64,000 nt of DNA, taken from positions 1-64,000 of the forward strand of contig JABLUY010000057.1 in NCBI GenBank assembly GCA_013306675.1. Direction: 5' to 3'. The notes under the pieces were generated by a model that saw nothing but the letters and a program-made list of their open reading frames with translations, searched no databases and was not told the origin of the DNA. Both the position numbers and the translations under genes were made by a program. This DNA comes from Thraustochytrium sp. TN22 (Eukaryota; Sar; Bigyra; Thraustochytrida; Thraustochytriidae). Shown in pieces: positions 58,660 to 64,000 of this stretch (within the stretch, counting starts at the first letter, position 1; every line of letters begins with the position of its first letter).

Positions 58660-61122
58660 ATGAGCTCGACGCTGCCGGGTCTGCCCGGGCTGGTGGGGCT
58701 GCGCGACGCGCTGGACGGGCGCGGCAAGGAGCACAAGGCCAAGGTGATGGCGCTGGAGGGCCAGCTGCGGCAGGCGAACCAGCAGAGCGAGAAACGCGGC
58801 AAGGACGTGAAGAAGCTCAAGGAGAAGTTGCGAGGGCTGGAGGTGGAGCTGGAGGAGGCCGCGGCACAGGCGGCCGCGCAGGCCGCCGAGGCGGCCGCCG
58901 AGGCGGAGCGCGCCCGCGAGGAGCTGGCGCAGGAGCTCAAGGACGCGACGGCACAGGCGGCTGCAAACCTGCAGGCCAAGCACGCGGCGGAGGAGAAGAA
59001 GCGGCTGGCGGTGCGCGCGCTCAAGAAGGAGAAGGAGCTGCGAGAGCGCGCCGAGGTGGCGCTGGTGGACGAGCGCAAGCGCATCGATAAGCTCGAGCAC
59101 CACAGCGTCCGCGTGCAAAAGGTGAAAAAGCAGGGGGAGTCGGCGGTGCGCGAGGCGAACCAGGTCGCCGAGGCCGCGCAAAACGAGTTGCGCGACGCCG
59201 AGGAGGCACGCGAGCGCCTGCAGGAGGAGCTCGATGCGCTGCGCGAGGAGCAGGATGCGCTTGCGGAGCGCCTGCGCGGCGAGATTGCCGAGGCGGAGCG
59301 CGTGGGCGCGGAGGCATCGAAGCGCGCCGATGGCTTGGCCTCCGAGCTGGCCACCTTCAAACGTAGTCTGGACGACGCGCGGCAGGCCACGGACGCGGCG
59401 AACCGCGTGCAGCGTGCTGCGGAAGAGCGCGCCAGCGTAGCGGCTACCCGCATTGCGAAGCTGGAGGGGGACCTGCGCGCCGCGCGCGCCGAGGCGGACG
59501 AGGCACGCGAACGCGTTTCGGCGCTCGAGGCCGAGCTTGCTGACAAGGCAGAGCAGGCGGAGCAGCAGCAGCAGCAGCAGCAGCAAGACAAGCAGCAAGA
59601 CGAGCGGGAGCAGAACGACGACGAGGGAAGCGGCGATTACGAGGCGCTGAGCGACCGTGAAAAGCTTGCGCGCATCCGCGTCGCCCTTCAGCAGCGGAGC
59701 ATTAGCCTCGACTTCTTGCTGCGCAGCGTACCCGGGGCAGCCACCTCGTCGTTCATCGCGTCAGCGTCTGCGGCTTCGATCGGCGCAGCGTCCCCCGTTC
59801 CCGAGGCAAGGGCATCGCAGGAGAAGCAGCGCAAGACCAAGCCGGCCGGGAAGGCGCCGGGCAGGGCCGAGGCGGCCAAGAAGGTGGACGCGAGCAAGAA
59901 AGCCAAGGCCAAGGTGGCCACCGGGGCCAGGGCGTCCAAGAAGCCGGACGTGTCGCCAGGGAAGAAGGCCAACAAGGTACCGCGAGGCCAAGCTGCGTTG
60001 CACAGCCCCGCCGAAGCGAGCCCGGCCGCAAGCAAGAGCCCTGCGCAGGCGAAGGACATGGGGTCGCCCGCCGTCGACTCGAGCGGCAGCGGCAGCGGCA
60101 GCGGCAGCGGCTGCAGCACCGCCACGAACAGCAGCAGTGAACCCGGCGGGGCCAGCAAGAAAATGTCGAGCGCGGCGGTCGCGGCCGCGGCGGCCGAGAG
60201 GAGAGCCGCGGCTGCTGCCAACAAGGCGGAGGAGAACGTGGCGACGCCGGCGAAGACGCCGGCCATGGCGGCGCCAACGAAGTCGTCGCCGACGCCCAGC
60301 AAGAAGAGTAGCAGCAAGAACAACAACGAGACGGAGGCGGAAGAGGAGCTTCTCGAGGCGGAGAATGCCAAGGAGCAGCAGCGTGACGGCAAGAGCGTCG
60401 GGGACGGGGAGTCGAAGTGCAAGGACGTTGGGGATGCGGAGGGCCGCCCGCACAGCGCGAGCCCGCGGCGCAAGATGCGCATGCGCGGGCGCAATAAGAT
60501 CCACCCTGGCATGGACACGGAGGGGAAGCGGTCGTCGTCGGACTCGGCAAGTGGTGCCTCGGCGTCGTCGATGCCAACGTTGCGCAGCAAGCAGACGGCG
60601 AGCGGGGCGCCGCCTCTGGGCAGCAGCAGCAACAGCAGCAACAAGGGCAACAGCGGCGCGTCGGCGGCGGCGTCGGCGTCGACGTCGGCGTCGGCGTCGG
60701 CGGCGAGCACGAGCACGAGCAAAAGTAGCGGCGCGGACGATGCCGGACAGCGCGCAGAGGCGCAGCGCAAGAAGCAGCAGCAGCGGCGCGAGGAACGTGA
60801 GCAGATGCAGCGACAATACCAACAGCAGAAGAAACTGCAGCAGCAGCAACAGCAGGAGCGCGTGCGGCGCGCGCGCAGCAAGAGCGTGGAAAAGGCGCAG
60901 CGCGCAGTGGTGACCTCGGTGGAAGAGGTGGAGCAGCCGTCGAAGCTGGAGATTGGCGCAAACCTCTTTGACATCGCACCACAGACCTCGGAGAACAGCC
61001 CGCCGCGCGGCGAGCTGGAGGGTGACATTGACTCCCTCCTGTACCCGCGGCCGGACAAGGTTTGGAAGGCGCCTCGTGCCGGGATGCAGGCGCCTGGGTC
61101 CCGCGAGGAGGTGCACCTATGA
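58660..61122 (+). CDS. Coiled-coil and low-complexity protein, unrecognised
   Basis: 820 residues from the ATG at 58660 (MSSTLPGLPGLVGLRDALDG), no intron. Residues about 20-305 form one long coiled coil (VMALEGQLRQANQQSEKRGK, then repeated EELAQELKDATAQ and REELDALREEQDALAER patterns). It ends in a poly-Gln run and an acidic stretch. A short helical segment follows (LSDREKLARIRVALQQRSIS). Residues about 360-720 are Lys/Ala/Ser/Pro-rich and disordered, with (SG)n, poly-Ser and (SA)n runs. Another Gln/Arg helix lies at about 700-760, and the C-terminus has a conserved-looking motif, GDIDSLLYPRPDKVWKAPRA. I know no family with this arrangement. It lacks a GRIP domain, so its position next to ARL1 does not make it a golgin. 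Confidence 0.75.
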   Translation: MSSTLPGLPGLVGLRDALDGRGKEHKAKVMALEGQLRQANQQSEKRGKDVKKLKEKLRGLEVELEEAAAQAAAQAAEAAAEAERAREELAQELKDATAQAAANLQAKHAAEEKKRLAVRALKKEKELRERAEVALVDERKRIDKLEHHSVRVQKVKKQGESAVREANQVAEAAQNELRDAEEARERLQEELDALREEQDALAERLRGEIAEAERVGAEASKRADGLASELATFKRSLDDARQATDAANRVQRAAEERASVAATRIAKLEGDLRAARAEADEARERVSALEAELADKAEQAEQQQQQQQQDKQQDEREQNDDEGSGDYEALSDREKLARIRVALQQRSISLDFLLRSVPGAATSSFIASASAASIGAASPVPEARASQEKQRKTKPAGKAPGRAEAAKKVDASKKAKAKVATGARASKKPDVSPGKKANKVPRGQAALHSPAEASPAASKSPAQAKDMGSPAVDSSGSGSGSGSGCSTATNSSSEPGGASKKMSSAAVAAAAAERRAAAAANKAEENVATPAKTPAMAAPTKSSPTPSKKSSSKNNNETEAEEELLEAENAKEQQRDGKSVGDGESKCKDVGDAEGRPHSASPRRKMRMRGRNKIHPGMDTEGKRSSSDSASGASASSMPTLRSKQTASGAPPLGSSSNSSNKGNSGASAAASASTSASASAASTSTSKSSGADDAGQRAEAQRKKQQQRREEREQMQRQYQQQKKLQQQQQQERVRRARSKSVEKAQRAVVTSVEEVEQPSKLEIGANLFDIAPQTSENSPPRGELEGDIDSLLYPRPDKVWKAPRAGMQAPGSREEVHL

Positions 61123-61278
61123 GGTCTACTTTTCGGTGCCAGCGATAGAGAAGCAAAATGAAACAGATGTTTTTGTGTGTGTGGCAAATCGTAAGACACT
61201 GTGCAAGACAACAAGACAGCCAGGAGAGCAAGCCACTGGGCTCACACGCCAAGCGCCAAGCAGGACGAGGTTGCATGT

Positions 61279-62255
61279 TCAAAGCTGAGCCTTGAGAGCC
61301 TCGGCAGCGTCGAGGAGCTCCAGCACAGCCTTCTCGACGGTCTTGGCGCTGGCAGATGTGGCATCGGTCTTGAGGTAGGCCATGAAGCAGTCAATGGCCT
61401 CAGAGTAGAGCACGAAGGCGGCCCATACGTCGCCGTCCTCCTCGGCGGCCTTGCCGCGCTTGCGCAGCGCGACGCCGCGCGCAGCGAGCTTGAACCCGGC
61501 GCCCGCCATGGCCTTGAGCGTAGCGACGCGCTCCGCGTTGATGGAAGTGTACGGGACGAGAGCGGCGGAGGCGGTCAAGGCACGCGGGTCGGGCTGCGGC
61601 TCCATTTCGAGGAGAATCTGCTGCATGCGGTCCATGTAGCCCTCCATGTTGGCGAGCAGCTTGTGCTGGGCGTCCTCGCCCTTGGGCAGGCCGCACTGCA
61701 GCGCGCGGCCAAAGTTCTCGAGAGCCACGTCGTACTGGACGGCAGCAGCGCCAGGCGCACCCTTGTTGTCGAGCGTGACGGCCTTGCGCACGGCCTGCAG
61801 CGCGGCCTTGAGCGCCTCGTTGCCCTCGGCCAGGTCCACGGTGCCGTCCTCGTCGTCCTCCTCGTCGGCCTCCGCAGCGGCGGCGCCGCCTTCCTGCTCA
61901 AGCTGCTGCTGCTGCTGCTGCTGCTTCTTCGCGCGTGCCTCCTGGTCGCGCTTCACGCTGGCCATGGTCTCGGCCACGACGCGGTCCACGTCCTCCCTGG
62001 ACACCTTGTCCTCGGGCGCGGCGCCGAGCTGCGTGCGAGAGAGAGAGCGTCGTGTCAGTCGGAGCGGAGCGGAGCGAGTCCTGCGCGCACGTGCGGTACG
62101 GCACGCAGGCCGCCCATCGACCATGGTCGTCGGGGCCCTCGCCGATGACTTACCCCGCCGCCGGAGCCGAGCGCGCTGAGCTGCGCGTTGAGCGCGTCCA
62201 TGTCGGGGTCGCCCGTCGAGGCGGCCCCGCCGCGCTTCTTGCTGAAGCGGTGCAT
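61279..62255 (-). CDS. Tandem MIT-domain protein
   Basis: Probably binds ESCRT-III tails or microtubules through MIT domains. Two exons, 62255-62154 and 62028-61279, with a 124-nt intron (donor GTAAGT, acceptor GCAG, phase 0); 283 residues. Exon 1 encodes MHRFSKKRGGAASTGDPDMD, then ALNAQLSALGSGGG; exon 2 continues LGAAPEDKVSREDVDRVVAE. After a poly-Gln and acidic linker, an MIT-like three-helix hairpin lies at about 104-176 (AVTLDNKGAPGAAAVQYDVA, then LENFGRALQCG and GYMDRMQQIL). A second, more divergent one lies at about 195-283 (GDVWAAFVLYSEAIDCFMAY). No AAA ATPase or protease domain follows, unlike VPS4, spastin or calpain-7. It converges with the coiled-coil gene, 156 bp away. Confidence 0.75.
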
Positions 62256-62500
62256 GGCGGGCGCGAGCGCGAGCGCGAGGCCGAGACCGTCTGCGCCGCC
62301 GCCGCGGCTGCCAGACAGTGCGCGGCGCCCACGCTGGCCGCCGCCTCGCCGAGCCTGGCAGCGCGAGCGGGCGTCGGGGTGCCTGATATCAAGCCCAGGG
62401 TCCAGGCGCTGCCCGCGGCGGCCGCGGAGGCGGCGGCGGGCGCGTGCAGGTACGAGTCTCCGGCCCCGGAGCGAGCGCGAGCGCGCCGTGCGTCCAGGCC

Positions 62501-62659
62501 ATGGGCGCGGGCTTGTGCTTCGACCTGGCCGACGACGAGCGGGCGGCGCACCTTGAAAGGGGAGCGGACGAGTACCTGGCCGGGGACGTGGAGGACTTGG
62601 ACAAGTTGGACGACGACGAGCCTCGGACGAGGGGTCTTTCTTTCGTGATGAGCGGGTGA
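62501..62659 (+). CDS. Possible 52-residue acidic protein
   Basis: The ATG at 62501, in good context (GGCCATGG), opens MGAGLCFDLADDERAAHLER and ends LSFVMSG at 62659. Composition is acidic (DVEDLDKLDDDE) and unlike the Arg/Pro/Ala content of noise frames here. Gly2 and Cys6 would allow lipidation. It diverges from the MIT gene, 245 bp between starts. It could also be the last exon of a longer gene; an upstream AG|GTACG donor at about 62450 does not join in the right phase. Uncertain. Confidence 0.35.
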   Translation: MGAGLCFDLADDERAAHLERGADEYLAGDVEDLDKLDDDEPRTRGLSFVMSG

Positions 62660-64000
62660 GAAGTTGAAGCTGGGCGGGTTCAGATGGGCAGCGGCGAACT
62701 TGCGAGCGAGGGAGCGCGAGGCTACGGGACGGGGTCGACTCGAGGCTTGTGCTTCAGAACCTTGAAGGCGTCTGGTTGGGCAAGAGCGAAAAGGTGGAAC
62801 GCGCGAGAGAGCGAGCGATGGTCGCGAGGCCTTGACCACCGAGCACCGCGGGCCTGCGGCCCTGCACGACATGCGCGCTCGCTCCGGCCGCTGGCTAATG
62901 GCTTGTTTCCTCCATACGAAGACCGACGAACGGGGTCAGCGAAGCGAACAGCCAGAGTGGTGGTGGTCGGTGTTCTCACTGCTAGCCAGCTGAGCTACCA
63001 ACTTACCTCTCGACGTCTGAACGCAGGGCAAGAAGCTGGTCAGGCGGGTAGGGCGAGGGAGGCTGAGCCCAGACACGCAGCCCGTGCCGCCGGTTCGGAC
63101 GGATTCAGCGGGTCGGGACCGAGGCGAGCTGTCGCACACCGGTGACCGCCGGCAAGTGTCCGCTGGGTTCGTTGTGAGGAATCCTGGGAGGCTTTGGGTT
63201 CCGGAGAGCGTGGCAAAGCTTCGCCGAATGCAGCAAACGTTAGAAGAGCTCAGAGATCTCACGCCAGGGCGCGCTACGAGGTCACGGAGGTCTCGCTGAT
63301 GGCTTGTGGCCGCACAACGTGAAGCCTCACGACTCACAAGGCTAGCTAGCTAGAGACTGTGAAAAAGAAGGCTCGCGCTCTTCTCACACTGGCGCATCTG
63401 AATCAGACTTGCGAGGTGGGTGCTCCAAGATTGCAGGTGGAGCACACCATGGGGCTTCTGAATCCCAGGTAAGAAGAAGGACGAGCAGTGGCGCGTGGCG
63501 CTTCTGCTCTTGTGCGAAGCACGGTCTCAAGGCGTCAGACTTGTCTGCAAGACTTCAAGCAAGCGTGTGTGGGCGCGCGCCGGATTCGGTCTAGCCTCTT
63601 CTCAGCGTGCAGTTTCTCCGGGACAGGCACGTACCACAGCACGGCGACGGCGAGCAGGCGCGCGTGACCATGCCAGCCAGCCAGCCAGCCAGCCGCGCAT
63701 GAGTCCTAGCAACGAAGACAAGCAGAAAGGCCGGCTACCATGCCCGCGGCCGCAGTGCTAGCTAGGCTAGCTATGCTGCTTGCTCTGCTTCAAGCATCAA
63801 GTTGCAGCGGCGGCCGCCGCGGGCCCGTAGTCACGCAAGACTCCCAGACAAAGCGAACTTCCGCGGGTACTCCCTGCGGCAGTGGTGACGCGGCGCCGCG
63901 GCGCCGACTGCCAGTGGCGGAGGGGTCGGCGAGCAGGGCCAGCAGGCTGATCAGAGAAAGTTGGCGCTGGCGCTCCATGAGAAGACCAGGAGACGAGGCC
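62660..64000. other. Right-edge region without a supported gene
   Basis: 1.3 kb of mixed composition. It contains GCTAGCTAGC-type repeats (about 63340-63354 and 63757-63776) and a CCAG tetranucleotide run (about 63672-63692). A minus-strand frame with an ATG at 63978 (MERQRQLSLISLLALLADPS) has a signal-like start but only 62 codons. A tRNA A-box-like stretch near 62980-63000 does not fold as a tRNA. Part may be the upstream region of a gene beyond the window. Confidence 0.4.

Noticed and set aside
58660-61122. Golgin role suggested by position next to ARL1
   Set aside because: The C-terminus has no GRIP domain, and the shared region is simply divergent gene order.
62975-63050. tRNA-like A-box on the minus strand (TAGCTCAGCTGGCTAG)
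   Set aside because: The D-arm does not close properly, there is no proper anticodon arm, and no matching B-box (GGTTCGANNCC) lies at the right distance.

Overview
The window is nuclear DNA from a GC-rich, gene-dense protist with a flagellum. Long genes are intronless, introns are few and short (91-234 nt, every one starting GTANGT and ending AG), and simple repeats are abundant. Genes specific to motile cilia (an axonemal dynein heavy chain, CFAP161, MORN5, OSCP1) show that the organism builds one. The gene style would suit a stramenopile such as a thraustochytrid, or another flagellated alga-like lineage, but no marker here settles the lineage. A 9-base run of N at 17524-17532 marks an assembly gap inside a (GCC)n tract.

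Layout: 0.9-4.6 kb ceramide synthase, CENP-X and an ER-type dehydrogenase. 5.1-9.1 kb OSCP1, MORN5 and a UBA/PUB-domain protein. 9.6-12.5 kb Nopp140 and CFAP161, followed by satellite-rich DNA. 14.0-16.8 kb a gene with a HET/TIR-like domain and eight near-identical kinesin-light-chain-type TPRs, with a broken 5' copy of the same family just downstream. 17.1-18.7 kb a TRIAP1/Mdm35 homologue and an unrecognised gene. 19.0-23.8 kb an RCC1-repeat/SAP protein, a small tail-anchored protein and an SDE2 homologue carrying extra CCCH and SPRY domains. 24.7-32.8 kb a FAN/NSMAF-type BEACH protein, alpha-SNAP and a nine-MORN-repeat protein. 34.0-38.6 kb UPF1 and CSN5. 39.2-52.5 kb the intronless dynein heavy chain. 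53.2-62.3 kb a His/Gln-rich protein, a four-EF-hand protein, ARL1, a coiled-coil protein and a tandem-MIT protein. 62.7-64 kb shows no convincing gene.

The genes do not form one pathway. They fall into groups: cilium (OSCP1, MORN5, CFAP161, dynein), vesicle traffic (alpha-SNAP, ARL1, FAN, MIT protein), sphingolipid (ceramide synthase), RNA and nucleolus (UPF1, SDE2, Nopp140), proteostasis (CSN5, UBA/PUB protein), chromosome (CENP-X) and mitochondrial intermembrane space (TRIAP1). Many neighbours are divergent pairs sharing one upstream region (CENP-X/dehydrogenase 139 bp; UPF1/CSN5 227 bp), and a GC-rich microsatellite often lies just upstream of a start codon. I saw no transposon, virus-like element, CRISPR array, rRNA or convincing tRNA. 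CDS starts given here are the first plausible ATG; several reading frames stay open further upstream without an ATG.
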